Source: Sulfurovum sp.
GTDB lineage: Bacteria > Campylobacterota > Campylobacteria > Campylobacterales > Sulfurovaceae
Assembly (NCBI GenBank): GCA_027068485.1
Contig: JAMOSB010000036.1
Coordinates: forward strand, 1 to 55,699
Length of the DNA: 55,699 nt
Reading direction: 5' to 3'
In this document: piece by piece, positions 8,422 through 18,898 of the stretch
Layout of the letters: the number at the start of each line of letters is the position of its first letter
Position numbering within the stretch: the first letter of the stretch is position 1
Made by a program: the position numbers and the translations under genes
Notes under the pieces: generated by a model
Told to the model about the DNA's origin: nothing
Seen by the model: the letters and a program-made list of their open reading frames with translations, nothing else
Database searches by the model: none

Positions 8422-10629
8422 GTGAAAATCACTATTATCATCACTGCCATACTGTTTATCTATGGTGCGTTTTCGACACTGTTTCATGATAAGGCACTTG
8501 CTGGAGAGATTGGGCGTGTCGTAGGAGAGACCAATCTCTCACTATTTGGATACTTCGCTTATGTCAATATCCTACTACTCTTCTATCCACTCTACCGACT
8601 CTATCGTGAGGTGACGATACGAAAAAACTTAGATTTCTATATCAGTTGGATACTGCTCTTTATAGGGATTGTACTCCTTGAACTGCTTCTTGTAGAGGGG
8701 CGTGATGCAGGGATTATCGCCCAGCAGATAGGCAAAGTACTCCTCCCTCAGATAGGCAAAGCGGGGCTTTGGCTCTTGTGGTTGATGGTGGTGGCACTCT
8801 GTTTTATCTTTATGGTCGATGATGATTTCTCTTGGGAGGCGTGGCAAGAGGATGTGCGGTACTGGGGGGAGCGTATCGTTACCAAAGTGAGTGCTCTTTT
8901 GAGCCGACTCTTTACCAATCCATTCAATGCTAGTGTAGAGATGTTTGAGGAGTTGTCGTGTGATAGCATCCCCCCTGCATCTAAGCCCACCCCCACAAAG
9001 CCCATTGCTCCCAAACCTACACGAGCCAAGCCCACTAAGCCCAAACGACTCTCCACACCCCAAACACCCCCTAGTGATACCGAGGAGGATGCGGTGATTC
9101 GTGAGATTATGGAGCTAGAGGAGCGTGCAGAGCCTCTACCCTCTACCCCAGTGGAGATTGTCGAGGAGTTAGAGGAGAACTCCAAGCTCCTAGAGGCTAT
9201 CGATCAAGGGAGTGTGGAGAAACCCAAAAACTTCAAGCTCCCCAAGATCGACTTCCTCCAAAAAGCCCCCAAGAGCAAAAAGAAGATGAATGAGGCAGAG
9301 ATTGATCGTAAGATTGGGGAGCTTCTGGCAAAACTCTCCCAGTTTAGAGTCGAGGGGGATGTGATCCGTACCTACTCAGGTCCACTGGTAACGACCTTTG
9401 AGTTCAAGCCCGCTCCCAATGTCAAAGTCTCTAAGATACTCGGACTCCAAGATGATCTAGCTATGGCACTGAGTGCGGAGACGATTCGTATCCAAGCCCC
9501 TATCCCAGGGCGTGATGTGGTAGGGATAGAGATACCCAATGAGAGTATCGATACCATCTACCTGCGAGAGATACTAGAGAGTGATATCTTCAAGAAGTCC
9601 AGCTCACCCCTCACCGTAGCACTAGGCAAAGATATTGTGGGTAATCCCTTTATCACCGATATCAAGAAGCTCCCGCACCTGCTGATCGCAGGGACAACAG
9701 GCTCAGGTAAATCGGTAGGGATCAATGCGATGATTCTCTCACTGCTCTACCGTAATGACCCTGAGCAGTTGAAGTTGATGCTAATTGACCCCAAGATGTT
9801 GGAGTTTGCCTCCTATGAGGATATTCCCCATCTTATCACCCCCGTCATCACAGAGCCAAGCAAGGCGATCGCAGCACTCGCCAATATGGTCGGAGAGATG
9901 GAGCGACGCTATAAGCTTATGGCAGAAGCACGCACCAAAAATATCGAAAACTACAATGAAAAATCCAAAAAGAGTGGGGTGGAGCGGTTCCCCTATATTG
10001 TCGTCATTATCGATGAGCTAGCAGACTTAATGATGAATGGAGGCAAGGAGGTGGAGTTGAGTATCGCACGATTGGCTCAGAAGTCACGCGCGTGTGGGAT
10101 ACACCTCGTCGTCGCGACCCAACGCCCGAGTGTCGATGTGGTCACAGGATTGATCAAAGCCAATCTCCCCTCACGACTGAGTTACCGTGTCGGCTCTCGT
10201 ATCGACTCCAAAGTGATCTTGGATACCTTGGGAGCAGATAGCCTCTTGGGGCGAGGAGATGGACTCTTTACCCCACCTGGTGCGACAGGTCTAGTGCGTA
10301 TCCACGCCCCATGGAACACCGAAGAGGAGATCGAAGAGGTGGTAGAGTATCTCAAAGCCCAGCGACTCCCTGAGTATGATGAGAGCTACCTTGTGACAGG
10401 GAGTGGGACTACAGATGGTGTAGGGGGAGAGGCTAGTGTGGAGCTTGATGCCCTCTTCGAGGAGGCAAAAGCAATTGTCTTGAGTGACAAAAAGACCTCC
10501 ATCTCCTACCTCCAACGCAAACTCCAGATAGGCTACAACCGCTCTGCCAATATCATCGAACAGCTCCAGATGAAAGGGGTTTTAAGCGAACCCAATGCCA
10601 AAGGCAATCGAGAGATACTTCTCTCGTAG
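8422..10629 (+). CDS. ftsK: DNA translocase FtsK
   Basis: Septal DNA pump that clears the chromosome from the division plane and assists dimer resolution. The 735-residue protein has four hydrophobic N-terminal segments (about 1-145), a low-complexity Pro/Lys linker (about 185-215), and the motor domain. Walker A GTTGSGKS lies near 424-431 and Walker B VVIIDELADLMM near 529-540. The C-terminal 65 residues form the winged-helix gamma domain that would read KOPS-type sites. The start is GTG, chosen for the GGAGGGG site. Length is typical for short-linker Campylobacterota FtsK. Confidence 0.93.
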   Translation: MKITIIITAILFIYGAFSTLFHDKALAGEIGRVVGETNLSLFGYFAYVNILLLFYPLYRLYREVTIRKNLDFYISWILLFIGIVLLELLLVEGRDAGIIAQQIGKVLLPQIGKAGLWLLWLMVVALCFIFMVDDDFSWEAWQEDVRYWGERIVTKVSALLSRLFTNPFNASVEMFEELSCDSIPPASKPTPTKPIAPKPTRAKPTKPKRLSTPQTPPSDTEEDAVIREIMELEERAEPLPSTPVEIVEELEENSKLLEAIDQGSVEKPKNFKLPKIDFLQKAPKSKKKMNEAEIDRKIGELLAKLSQFRVEGDVIRTYSGPLVTTFEFKPAPNVKVSKILGLQDDLAMALSAETIRIQAPIPGRDVVGIEIPNESIDTIYLREILESDIFKKSSSPLTVALGKDIVGNPFITDIKKLPHLLIAGTTGSGKSVGINAMILSLLYRNDPEQLKLMLIDPKMLEFASYEDIPHLITPVITEPSKAIAALANMVGEMERRYKLMAEARTKNIENYNEKSKKSGVERFPYIVVIIDELADLMMNGGKEVELSIARLAQKSRACGIHLVVATQRPSVDVVTGLIKANLPSRLSYRVGSRIDSKVILDTLGADSLLGRGDGLFTPPGATGLVRIHAPWNTEEEIEEVVEYLKAQRLPEYDESYLVTGSGTTDGVGGEASVELDALFEEAKAIVLSDKKTSISYLQRKLQIGYNRSANIIEQLQMKGVLSEPNAKGNREILLS

Positions 10630-10765
10630 TGGGGGCTTATCTCCTTGCTATGTAACCATCTGATACAGAGTTTTTGCTTCCTCGGGCTTGCTCTTCTAAT
10701 CCCATCCATATTTAACCTCCTTTTGCTAGAATTGAGTTACAAAATTAACTTACCTAGGAGATAGT

Positions 10766-13330
10766 ATGTCATTACTAGCTAACTATAGAACACACACTGA
10801 TGAGAGAGCAGCACTTGGTGTACCACCACTTGCACTTACTGCTGATCAGACTGCAGAACTTGTAGAACTTTTAAAAGCTTCACCTATTGAAGATGTTGAT
10901 TATGCGATGGAGCTTTTTACGCAAAAAGTCCCTGCGGGTGTTGATGATGCTGCCTATGTTAAGGCTGCATTTCTCAATGATGTAGTAGAAGGTAACACCT
11001 CTTGCGATGCGATTGATAAGACTAAAGCGTGTGAGATCCTTGGAAAGATGTTGGGTGGATTCAATGTCAAGCCATTGGTAGAAGCACTCAACAACCCCGA
11101 GATTGCAGATGTAGCCGCAGAGCAACTCAAAAATACTATCCTTGTCTACGATGCGTTTAATGATGTCAAAGCAATGATGGATGCGGGTAATGCCAAAGCC
11201 AAAGAGGTCGTAGAGTCTTGGGCAAATGCTGAGTGGTTCTTCAATAAGCCAGAGATGGCAAAAGAGATTACGGTAACCGTCTATAAAGTACCAGGTGAGA
11301 CCAATACAGATGATCTCTCTCCTGCATCTGAAGCCTTTACTCGTGCGGATATCCCTCTTCATGCCAACTCATTCCTTGTCAATAGAATGGAGAACCCACT
11401 CGATACAATGAAAGCACTCAAAGAGAAGGGGTATCCACTCGCCTATGTAGGGGATGTTGTAGGGACAGGATCTTCTAGAAAATCAGGAATCAACTCAGTA
11501 CAGTGGCATATGGGAACTGATATCGAGGGTATCCCCGGTAAACGAACAGGAGGGATTGTCATTGGTGATATCATCGCTCCAATCTTCTTCAATACCGCAG
11601 AGGATTCGGGATGTATCCCTATCCAAGCACCTGTAGCCAATCTTGAGACAGGAGATGTTATCACGGTGAAGCCATTTGATGGTGTCATCGAAAAAGAGGG
11701 TAAAGTGGTCTCTGAGTTCGAGATCGCACCCAATACCCTCCCTGATGAGATGAGAGCAGGTGGTCGTATCCCATTGATTATCGGTAAAGGGTTGACTGCG
11801 AAGGCTAGAGAAGCACTCGGTATGGATGTAGGAGAGATCTTTATGGCTCCATCACAGCCCGCAGACAATGGTAAAGGGTATACCCTTGCACAGAAGATGG
11901 TTGGTAAAGCGTGTGGTATCGAAGGGGTGAAACCAGGTGTCTACTGTGAGCCTATCGCTACGACTGTAGGGAGTCAAGATACAACAGGTCCTATGACGCG
12001 TGATGAGATCAAAGAGCTTGCAGCCTTGAGTTTTGGTGCAGATATGACCATGCAGTCATTCTGTCACACAGCAGCTTACCCAAAACCAGCCGATATCAAA
12101 CTTCAGCATACACTACCAAAATTTTGGACAGAGAGAAAAGGGTTTATCCTTAGACCAGGAGATGGGGTAATTCACTCATGGCTCAATAGACTCTGCCTTC
12201 CTGATACGGTAGGAACAGGTGGAGATAGCCATACGCGTTTCCCTATTGGTATCAGTTTCCCTGCGGGATCAGGGCTTGTTGCGTTTGCAGGGGTGACAGG
12301 TATGATGCCTCTTACCATGCCTGAGTCGGTATTGGTTCGTTTCAAAGGGACAATGCAACCAGGTATCACCCTTAGAGATATGGTCAATGCGATCCCACAC
12401 CAAGCGATCAAAGATGGTCTCTTGACTGTGGCTAAAGCGGGTAAGAAAAACATCTTCTCTGGTAGAGTCCTTGAGATTGAAGGACTTGAAACCTTGAAGT
12501 GTGAGCAGGCATTTGAGTTGAGTGATGCCTCTGCGGAGCGTTCAGCTGCTGCGTGTACTGTCAAGCTAAACAAAGAGCCTATCATTGAGTATCTAGAGTC
12601 TAACATCGTCTTGATTGAGGAGTTGATCGCTCAAGGGTATGAGGATAAAGCAACACTTCAACGAAGAGCAGACAAGATGAGAGCATGGATTGCAAACCCA
12701 GAGCTTCTTGAAGCTGATAGTGATGCTGAGTATGCTGCGGTCATCGAGATCGATATGGATCAGATCACAGAGCCTATCCTCGCATGTCCAAATGATCCAG
12801 ATGATGTGAAGACACTCACAGAGATCAGAGAAGCGGGTCTTCGTACTGAGATTGATGAGGTGTTTGTCGGATCATGTATGACCAATATCGGTCTCTTTAG
12901 AGCTGCAGGTGAGATCCTCAAAGGCGAAGGAGCAGTAGCCAACAAACTCTGGATCTGTCCTCCAACAAAAATGGATGAGAAGACACTCATTGAAGAGGGG
13001 TACTACTCTATCTTTGGTATGGCAGGTGCGCGTACAGAGATCCCAGGATGTTCGCTCTGTATGGGTAACCAAGCCTCTGTGGCAGAGAATGCCTTTGTAT
13101 TCTCTACTTCGACACGAAACTTTGATAACAGACTAGGGAAAGGCTCTCAAGTCTATCTTGGATCGGCTGAGCTTGCTGCGGTTGTAGCACTCAAAGGTGC
13201 CTTGCCAACAGCAGAGGAGTACCTCGAAATCGTAGCCAACAAAATCAAACCAGAGATGACAGATGAGATCTATAAATATCTCAACTTCAACAAAGTCTCT
13301 CAAGAAGAGTTAACAGCGATGGTTAAGTAG
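10766..13330 (+). CDS. acnB: Aconitate hydratase B
   Basis: TCA-cycle enzyme that isomerises citrate to isocitrate with a [4Fe-4S] cluster. The 854-residue length and domain order (HEAT-like N-terminal domain, swivel domain, then cluster domains) match AcnB rather than AcnA. Cluster ligands are Cys704 in GSCMTN and Cys762/Cys765 in [17 protein letters not shown] precedes ATG 10766. TGCTAGAAT, an extended -10, lies about 40 bases upstream. It is transcribed alone and faces pbpC, with a strong hairpin between. Confidence 0.96.
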   Translation: MSLLANYRTHTDERAALGVPPLALTADQTAELVELLKASPIEDVDYAMELFTQKVPAGVDDAAYVKAAFLNDVVEGNTSCDAIDKTKACEILGKMLGGFNVKPLVEALNNPEIADVAAEQLKNTILVYDAFNDVKAMMDAGNAKAKEVVESWANAEWFFNKPEMAKEITVTVYKVPGETNTDDLSPASEAFTRADIPLHANSFLVNRMENPLDTMKALKEKGYPLAYVGDVVGTGSSRKSGINSVQWHMGTDIEGIPGKRTGGIVIGDIIAPIFFNTAEDSGCIPIQAPVANLETGDVITVKPFDGVIEKEGKVVSEFEIAPNTLPDEMRAGGRIPLIIGKGLTAKAREALGMDVGEIFMAPSQPADNGKGYTLAQKMVGKACGIEGVKPGVYCEPIATTVGSQDTTGPMTRDEIKELAALSFGADMTMQSFCHTAAYPKPADIKLQHTLPKFWTERKGFILRPGDGVIHSWLNRLCLPDTVGTGGDSHTRFPIGISFPAGSGLVAFAGVTGMMPLTMPESVLVRFKGTMQPGITLRDMVNAIPHQAIKDGLLTVAKAGKKNIFSGRVLEIEGLETLKCEQAFELSDASAERSAAACTVKLNKEPIIEYLESNIVLIEELIAQGYEDKATLQRRADKMRAWIANPELLEADSDAEYAAVIEIDMDQITEPILACPNDPDDVKTLTEIREAGLRTEIDEVFVGSCMTNIGLFRAAGEILKGEGAVANKLWICPPTKMDEKTLIEEGYYSIFGMAGARTEIPGCSLCMGNQASVAENAFVFSTSTRNFDNRLGKGSQVYLGSAELAAVVALKGALPTAEEYLEIVANKIKPEMTDEIYKYLNFNKVSQEELTAMVK

Positions 13331-13354
13331 TCAACCGACTACCCCTCGCCCCCA

Positions 13355-13378
13355 CTACCCACTCACACGAGTGGGTAG
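13355..13378. terminator. Hairpin between convergent acnB and pbpC
   Basis: CTACCCACTC pairs perfectly with GAGTGGGTAG over ten base pairs around an ACAC loop. It lies in the 55-base gap between two converging genes. No T run follows on either strand, so it is a probable but not classical bidirectional terminator. Confidence 0.5.
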
Positions 13379-13385
13379 ACTCTTG

Positions 13386-15593
13386 CTACAACTCCTCCAT
13401 CTCCACCTCTATCCACCGTATCTTTGCACCACAGTCTAGGCACCCTATCTGATGTTTACCCTCTGAGAGGTAGTGATAGTACCGCTCTCCTGAGACCCCT
13501 TTAATGGGTGCTTGTTGATCGATTAGCCAGTAGAGTGTGCTGTTACTCTCATAGGTGTAGCACTCAAAGGCTACCTTTTTGAGTGATGGGGGGAGTTGGC
13601 CATTTTGGGTATAGATCTGATGGTTGATAGGGGCGCTGATGAGTGGTTTGTAGTGTTGCCAGATGGGGTAGCAGGGGTGAGACTCAAGGCTTTTGAGTGA
13701 GCTAAGCTCTCGATGCTTTAGGGTGGTGCTGAGGAGCGTTGCTCGCATTATCTCACAGAGTGGCTTGGGGGTGACCCCTACGATGACCTCATCGGCTACA
13801 GCGGATTGACACGCTCCTATCTGTAGGGTGTCTTGACAGATACGCATCGGAGCAATCCCCTCAGGCTTGACAAACCACTGCGTAGGCTTAAGGAGTCGAA
13901 AGATCCTAAAGAGTGTTGGGGAGGCGACTTTGAGTCCTGTGAGTACCGCTGCCTCTTTGAGGGGAGGATAGTGTCCATCAAAGTTACCATACCAGACTGC
14001 CACCGTATACTCAGGAGTATACCCAATCGTAAGTAGGTCTTTGGCATGGGCAGAGGTCCCCGTCTTGAATGCCACCCGCACACCGCTCTGGAGATACTCC
14101 CATGAGCTACTATACTCCACCCGTGGAGCATCCGCAAGCATCTTGGTGACAAGGTAGCTCGATTGGGGGGTGAGGAGTCGCGTGCGGTGGGGGGGTGGCT
14201 GGTGGGCTAGAGCTGTAGCGTGTTGGTAGACTCCTTGGTTGGCAACGGTCGCAAAAAGCTCCGCTAGACTCAGCAGGGTCATTCCGCACCCCCCTAGTAC
14301 CAGTGAGGCACCATAGTAGGATTTGGGGTGGTTGATGGTGGGGATTTTGGCTTGTTTGAGGAGATGGTAGAGTGATGCGTCATGGAGTAGATGGTCGAGT
14401 TCGACCGCAGGGATATTGAGTGAGAGTTGCAGTGCCTCTGTAGCGGTTACCTCTCCCAAAAACCGCTTGTTGTAGTTGAGTGGTTGGTAGCCTGCGAGAA
14501 AGAGAGGCAGATCGTAGAGCTTTTTAAGTGGGGTGATGAGTCCTGCTTCGAGTGCCTTAGCATAGACAAAGGGCTTGAGCGTAGAGCCTGGACTACAGAC
14601 CGCACGCACCCCATCGATCTGCCCTGCATGTTGGCTATCATCAAAGTCCTGAGAGCCAACATAAGCAACTATCTCCATAGTATGGTTGTCGATGACTACC
14701 ACCGCACCGTTGTAGATATGGTGTGGGCGGAGTTGGGTGATGCGTTGTTTGAGATGGTGTGCGATAGCAGACTGAAGCGGTAGGTCGATGGTTGTTGCTA
14801 CCTCCCCTTGCCCGTTGAGTTGTCGACTCAGATGAGGGGCATAGTGAGGGAGTGGGGTGCGTTTTGGGGTGATGGTCTCTGCGATCGCTCGTAAGTAGTC
14901 AGCTCTTGGGAGAGCATGGTGGGAGTAGAGCGCTTGAAGTACTTTGGCTTTGAGTTGCTCGATACGCTTTGGGTCTTTGGGGCGGTTGCGGTTTGGGTTT
15001 TTTGGGATAGCAACGAGATAGGAGAGCTGTGCGAGAGAGAGGGCGTGAAGCGGAAGCCCAAAGTAGGCAAAGGATGCCGAAGCGATCCCCTCGATATTCC
15101 CGCCATAGGGGGCATTACTCAGATAGTAGGTGAGGATCTCCTCTTTGGTGTAGTGGTACTCAAGCTGTAGAGCCATAAAGATCTCGATGAGTTTATTGGT
15201 GAGGGTACGGGGTTTGTGGTGCATCATGCGTGCGAGTTGCATGGTGAGGGTTGAGGCTCCGATGGTGCGTTGGTTGTGGAGGTTAAACCAGATGGCTCGC
15301 ACGATAGAGAGGGGGTTGATACCAAAGTGCTGATAGAAGTAGCGATCCTCATAGTGGAGGAGTGCCTCTTTGAGCTTGGGGGGGATCTCTCTCTGGGTGA
15401 GAGGAAAGCGTAAGAAGCCATCCTCACTCAAAAAGCTCTGCATCAATCGCCCCTCACGGTCGTAGATACGGGTAGATTTGGGCTTGTTGATGCGTTGGGT
15501 ATCGAGTGGATAGAGTCTATCTAAGCCTACAAAGAGTCCAGCCAAAACCCCCACACCAAGGAGACTCCCCCCAACCCATCGTACTATTCGCAT
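13386..15593 (-). CDS. pbpC: Penicillin-binding protein 1C (bifunctional)
   Basis: Membrane-anchored peptidoglycan synthase. The 735-residue protein has an N-terminal membrane helix (about 5-25), a glycosyltransferase domain with Glu82 in EDRYFYQHFGI, and a transpeptidase domain with Ser of STLK near 337, SLN, and KTGTS near 508. The C-terminal 90 residues resemble the PBP1C-specific domain. It lies directly downstream of cca and overlaps it by ten bases. In other bacteria pbpC often pairs with an alpha2-macroglobulin-like gene (yfhM); none is visible here. Confidence 0.9.
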   Translation of the reverse strand: MRIVRWVGGSLLGVGVLAGLFVGLDRLYPLDTQRINKPKSTRIYDREGRLMQSFLSEDGFLRFPLTQREIPPKLKEALLHYEDRYFYQHFGINPLSIVRAIWFNLHNQRTIGASTLTMQLARMMHHKPRTLTNKLIEIFMALQLEYHYTKEEILTYYLSNAPYGGNIEGIASASFAYFGLPLHALSLAQLSYLVAIPKNPNRNRPKDPKRIEQLKAKVLQALYSHHALPRADYLRAIAETITPKRTPLPHYAPHLSRQLNGQGEVATTIDLPLQSAIAHHLKQRITQLRPHHIYNGAVVVIDNHTMEIVAYVGSQDFDDSQHAGQIDGVRAVCSPGSTLKPFVYAKALEAGLITPLKKLYDLPLFLAGYQPLNYNKRFLGEVTATEALQLSLNIPAVELDHLLHDASLYHLLKQAKIPTINHPKSYYGASLVLGGCGMTLLSLAELFATVANQGVYQHATALAHQPPPHRTRLLTPQSSYLVTKMLADAPRVEYSSSWEYLQSGVRVAFKTGTSAHAKDLLTIGYTPEYTVAVWYGNFDGHYPPLKEAAVLTGLKVASPTLFRIFRLLKPTQWFVKPEGIAPMRICQDTLQIGACQSAVADEVIVGVTPKPLCEIMRATLLSTTLKHRELSSLKSLESHPCYPIWQHYKPLISAPINHQIYTQNGQLPPSLKKVAFECYTYESNSTLYWLIDQQAPIKGVSGERYYHYLSEGKHQIGCLDCGAKIRWIEVEMEEL

Positions 15594-16966
15594 CGAGTGA
15601 GGAGAGCCAACGCCTCTGCTTTGGTATGGATACGCCCCTCTAGTTGGTACTGATAGGATTGGGCAAGTATCGCTTTAAATACTGGGGAGGGTGTCAACCC
15701 AACGGCGATGAGATCTCGCCCTTGGAGCAGTGGAGGGAGTGGGTGGTGGAGTACCCCTAGTTTGTCTGCTTCTGCTTCGAGCCACTCCCCTGCGGGGTAG
15801 ATACCCTGCTTGGCTTGGGGGGTGGTGCGTCCGAGGAAATCGGCTCTTGAGACCAGTAGAAGGGTCGAGATGGTCACCTTGGTGGCAAGGGTGCGTATAC
15901 TCTGTGTTATTGGGGTGTGGCTTGTGTAGAGTTGTGAGGGTACCATATGGTGTGCGACGAGAGGTAAGACCCCTGCGAGAAGGGCTTGGTTGTCTGTGAG
16001 GCGTTGGATCAATGCCGTAGCAGGAGTGATCCCCGCTTGGGCGTGTCCATGGGCGTGTATCTTCCCATCGGAGGCTTGTGTAGTGGTTTTGGCTTTGCCC
16101 AAATCGTGACAGAGTATCGTAAAGAGGTAGATACGCCGCTCTAAGGGAGTCGTGGGGCGGTGCTTGAGTAGTCTTGCCATGGTATCGAGTGCCATCATCG
16201 TATGTACCCAGACATCCCCCTCAGGGTGGTAGCGTGGGGGTTGGGGGATACCGCGTATCGCTTCAAGCTCAGGGAAGTAGCGAAGTATCCCAAGGCGTGC
16301 TAGTAGCTCAAATCCCACTGATGGGGTAGGGGCGTGGAGGAGCTTGTCAAACTCCTCAAAGATACGCTCTTTGGGAAGCTCCTCTAGTAGCCCTTGGGTG
16401 ACCATCGTCTCACAGAGCTGATGGGTCTGCGTGTGGAGTGTGAGTCCAAATCTCGCACAAAACTGTACCGCACGGTAGACGCGTAAGGGGTCTTCAACAA
16501 AGCGTGTCGCATCGATATGGCGAAGGGTGCGTGTGGCAAGGTCTCTCTGCCCCCCATGAGGGTCAAGAAAAGACCCTGTGGAGATATCATACCCCATCGC
16601 ATTGAGGGTGAAGTCTCGACGGCGTGAAGCCTCTTCAAAGGAGAGATGGCTATCGGTTGTGATGCTAAATCCTCGGTGTCCCTGTGCGACTTTAGACTCA
16701 GTGCGTGGGAGAGAGAAGTCATAGACCTCCCCTGCGACGGTGAGTTTGAGTACCCCAAAGCTCTTGCCTACAAGGTTGACAGTGCCGTAGGGGTGGAGGA
16801 GCTTGGCGAGTTGCTCTAGGCTCTCCACCCCATAGACCTCGATATCATAATCCTTGATGGGGTGTTGGAGGAAGTGGTCACGCACACTGCCCCCTACGAC
16901 AATCGCCTTGGCGTGATGGCTCTGGAGCATCTGAGAGATGGTAAGAAGTATCGATGGTAGTTGCAT
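15584..16966 (-). CDS. cca: CCA-adding tRNA nucleotidyltransferase with HD domain
   Basis: Adds or repairs the 3' CCA of tRNA. The 460-residue protein has the nucleotidyltransferase signature GGSVRDHFL at 25-33, the metal-binding DYDIEVYG at 40-47, and a downstream HD phosphohydrolase region (HDLGKAKTT). The four tRNA genes in this window already encode CCA, so a repair role is likely. ATG 16966 has no ribosome-binding site; a TACAAT hexamer ends six bases before it, suggesting a leaderless message. It forms an operon with pbpC. Confidence 0.87.
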   Translation of the reverse strand: MQLPSILLTISQMLQSHHAKAIVVGGSVRDHFLQHPIKDYDIEVYGVESLEQLAKLLHPYGTVNLVGKSFGVLKLTVAGEVYDFSLPRTESKVAQGHRGFSITTDSHLSFEEASRRRDFTLNAMGYDISTGSFLDPHGGQRDLATRTLRHIDATRFVEDPLRVYRAVQFCARFGLTLHTQTHQLCETMVTQGLLEELPKERIFEEFDKLLHAPTPSVGFELLARLGILRYFPELEAIRGIPQPPRYHPEGDVWVHTMMALDTMARLLKHRPTTPLERRIYLFTILCHDLGKAKTTTQASDGKIHAHGHAQAGITPATALIQRLTDNQALLAGVLPLVAHHMVPSQLYTSHTPITQSIRTLATKVTISTLLLVSRADFLGRTTPQAKQGIYPAGEWLEAEADKLGVLHHPLPPLLQGRDLIAVGLTPSPVFKAILAQSYQYQLEGRIHTKAEALALLTRCE

Positions 16967-16972
16967 AGTGCT

Positions 16973-16981
16973 ATTGTAGCA
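16973..16981 (-). promoter_or_regulatory. Extended -10 of cca (leaderless configuration)
   Basis: On the reverse strand TGCTACAAT is followed by AGCACT and then the cca ATG. Six bases separate hexamer and ATG, so the A of ATG sits at the expected transcription start. Confidence 0.6.
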
Positions 16982-17028
16982 ATTTTAAGATTTATTTACC
17001 TATAATGTATCCTTTGAAAGGATACTCT

Positions 17029-18198
17029 ATGCAATACCTACTCCTAGCCCTACTGCTCCTACTAAGTGGGTGTAACAGCTCTAGCACCTCTACTCCTACT
17101 ACCGATAGCTTCACCCAAGAGGAGAAGGGGTTTCTTCAGAGGCTCTTTACGACAGAGTACCTCTGGGCAGATCAGGTGACACCGCTACGAGATACAACAC
17201 CCTACACCACCCCCAAAGCGATGATCGAGGCACTACGCGTCTCTCCCCCAGACCACTGGAGCTTTATGGTGACCAAAGCAGAGTATGAAGCCTTTGCCAA
17301 TCAGAAGACGGAGGGGTTTGGTATCGGGATGACGCAGGAGTTTATCCTCTATCTGGTTCGTATCGATGCCCCCGCTTATGGGAAGCTCCTACGAGGGGAT
17401 AAACTCCTTGAGATCAACCATCAGCCTATCACAGCAGAGCGACTTACGCAGGCAAGCCAAGCCCTTGGGGAGGAGACGACCTTTCGTCTCCTTAGAGCAG
17501 GCAAGGAGCTAGAGGTCACAGTGACCCCCCAAGCCTATAGCTTCAAAGTCTCAGAGGGGAAGGTACTCACCGTAGGGACAAAAAAGGTGGGTTACCTACG
17601 GTTTGACTCCTTTACGGGGAGTGCCGTTGCAGAGTTTGAGTCGATCTTTACCCAGTTTCATGATGCGGGGGTAGATGAGCTAATCATCGACCTTCGTTAT
17701 AATGGAGGAGGTTCTGTGACCACCGCGAGTCTACTCCTAGACAATATCACCCGCGACTACCCCCAAAAGGAGCAGTTCTATATGGATTGGAACAGTCACT
17801 ATCAGTACAACAACAGTCGCTACTACTTTGCCGAGCAGAGCGAACAAGATGGCAATGAGCTTGCGATGGATCGGGTCTTCTTCTTGGTGACAGAGCAGAG
17901 TGCTTCTGCGAGTGAGCTAGTCATCTCCTCTCTGATCCCCTACCTTGGTGACTCCCATGTCATCACCATCGGCTCCGATACCCACGGCAAACCCGTCGGA
18001 ATGTCAGGAGCCGTCTACCAAGACCACTACTACTTCCTCATCAACTTCTTTGTCCAAAACAGTGCAGGCAACCACAGTAGCTTCGACGGGATAGCCGTCA
18101 CCTGCGAAGCCCAAGATGACCTCACCCACCTACGAGGCGATGCCAATGAGACGATGCTTAAGACTGCACTGAGTTATATTGAGACGGGTGGGTGCTAA
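17029..18198 (+). CDS. S41-family (CtpA-like) peptidase lipoprotein
   Basis: Probable periplasmic serine protease of the C-terminal processing family. The preferred start is ATG 17029, preceded by GAAAGGA; this gives 389 residues beginning with a lipoprotein signal whose lipobox ends LLSGC near residue 15. A PDZ-like region (about 85-165) precedes the tail-specific protease core: LIIDLRYNGGGS near 220-231, the nucleophile Ser in QSASASEL near 291, and a candidate general-base Lys in THGKPVG near 319. A promoter TATAAT lies at about 16999. No dedicated partner gene is obvious. Confidence 0.8.
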   Translation: MQYLLLALLLLLSGCNSSSTSTPTTDSFTQEEKGFLQRLFTTEYLWADQVTPLRDTTPYTTPKAMIEALRVSPPDHWSFMVTKAEYEAFANQKTEGFGIGMTQEFILYLVRIDAPAYGKLLRGDKLLEINHQPITAERLTQASQALGEETTFRLLRAGKELEVTVTPQAYSFKVSEGKVLTVGTKKVGYLRFDSFTGSAVAEFESIFTQFHDAGVDELIIDLRYNGGGSVTTASLLLDNITRDYPQKEQFYMDWNSHYQYNNSRYYFAEQSEQDGNELAMDRVFFLVTEQSASASELVISSLIPYLGDSHVITIGSDTHGKPVGMSGAVYQDHYYFLINFFVQNSAGNHSSFDGIAVTCEAQDDLTHLRGDANETMLKTALSYIETGGC

Positions 18199-18209
18199 CA
18201 TTTTTCCGC

Positions 18210-18215
18210 TATAAT
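18210..18215 (+). promoter_or_regulatory. -10 element of the uracil-DNA glycosylase gene (leaderless configuration)
   Basis: TATAAT is followed by GATCCT and then ATG 18222. Six bases separate hexamer and start codon, and no Shine-Dalgarno sequence is present. Confidence 0.6.
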
Positions 18216-18221
18216 GATCCT

Positions 18222-18884
18222 ATGAAAAATTTACGCAATGCACTTCTACTTAAACAACTCTATCAGCTCAAGGAGCTAGGTTATCGTTATACGACGGTGA
18301 CACCCTATCGTGAGCAGGAGCCTGATCTTTCGTTGCCTCATACACTTGAAGCCCTCAAGGCACAAGCGTTGGGGTGTCATCTGTGTGAGTTGAGTAAGGG
18401 GCGGAGTCATGTGGTCTTTGGGGAGGGGAGTCCTCAGGCAACGGTACTCTTCGTAGGAGAGGCACCAGGGGTCTCAGAGGATAGTATCGGTCGGGTGTTT
18501 GTGGGGCGTTCAGGTGAGCTACTCACCAAGATGATCGAGGGGGTACTCAAGATCCCCCGTAGTCAAGCCTACCTCACGACGCTTGTCAAGTGTCGCCCAC
18601 TCCAAGAGAGCCGACCCAACTCGACACAGATCCATAGCTGTCTTGCTTACCTACACAAAGAGATTGAGCTTATTGCCCCCAAAGTTGTGGTGACACTCGG
18701 AGAGACTCCCTACCGCTACCTCACAGGGGAGGAGGGGAGTCTCGATCAGGTACATGGGGTGCTTCATACGCATGAGAGCTATCAGATTATCCCCACCTAT
18801 CACCCTAGCTATCTCCTCCGTAATCCCGCACTCAAACCCGCAGTCTTTGAGGATCTTAAGCGGGTCAAGGCGTTGTTAGGATAG
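18222..18884 (+). CDS. Family 4 uracil-DNA glycosylase
   Basis: Removes uracil from DNA in base-excision repair and carries a [4Fe-4S] cluster. The 220-residue protein shows the cluster cysteines in CHLCELSK near residues 45-48 and later KCRP and SCLAYL, plus the family motif VFVGEAPG-like LFVGEAPG near 70-77 with the water-activating region GRSGELL and the late motif YHPSYLL. I chose ATG 18222 because a TATAAT ends six bases before it; a GTG at 18192 would overlap the S41 gene and lacks a good ribosome site. Confidence 0.87.
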   Translation: MKNLRNALLLKQLYQLKELGYRYTTVTPYREQEPDLSLPHTLEALKAQALGCHLCELSKGRSHVVFGEGSPQATVLFVGEAPGVSEDSIGRVFVGRSGELLTKMIEGVLKIPRSQAYLTTLVKCRPLQESRPNSTQIHSCLAYLHKEIELIAPKVVVTLGETPYRYLTGEEGSLDQVHGVLHTHESYQIIPTYHPSYLLRNPALKPAVFEDLKRVKALLG

Positions 18885-18898
18885 GGGGCAAGCCCCTA
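18882..18898. terminator. Hairpin built from the two converging stop codons (udg/acs)
   Basis: TAGGGG and CCCCTA form a six-base-pair stem around GCAAG. The TAG of the glycosylase gene is the left arm and the TAG of acs (read on the other strand) the right arm. No T run follows. Confidence 0.45.

Noticed and set aside
12172-12606. A reverse-strand frame of 144 codons inside acnB.
   Set aside because: AcnB is fully conserved across this region; no independent start or family signal.
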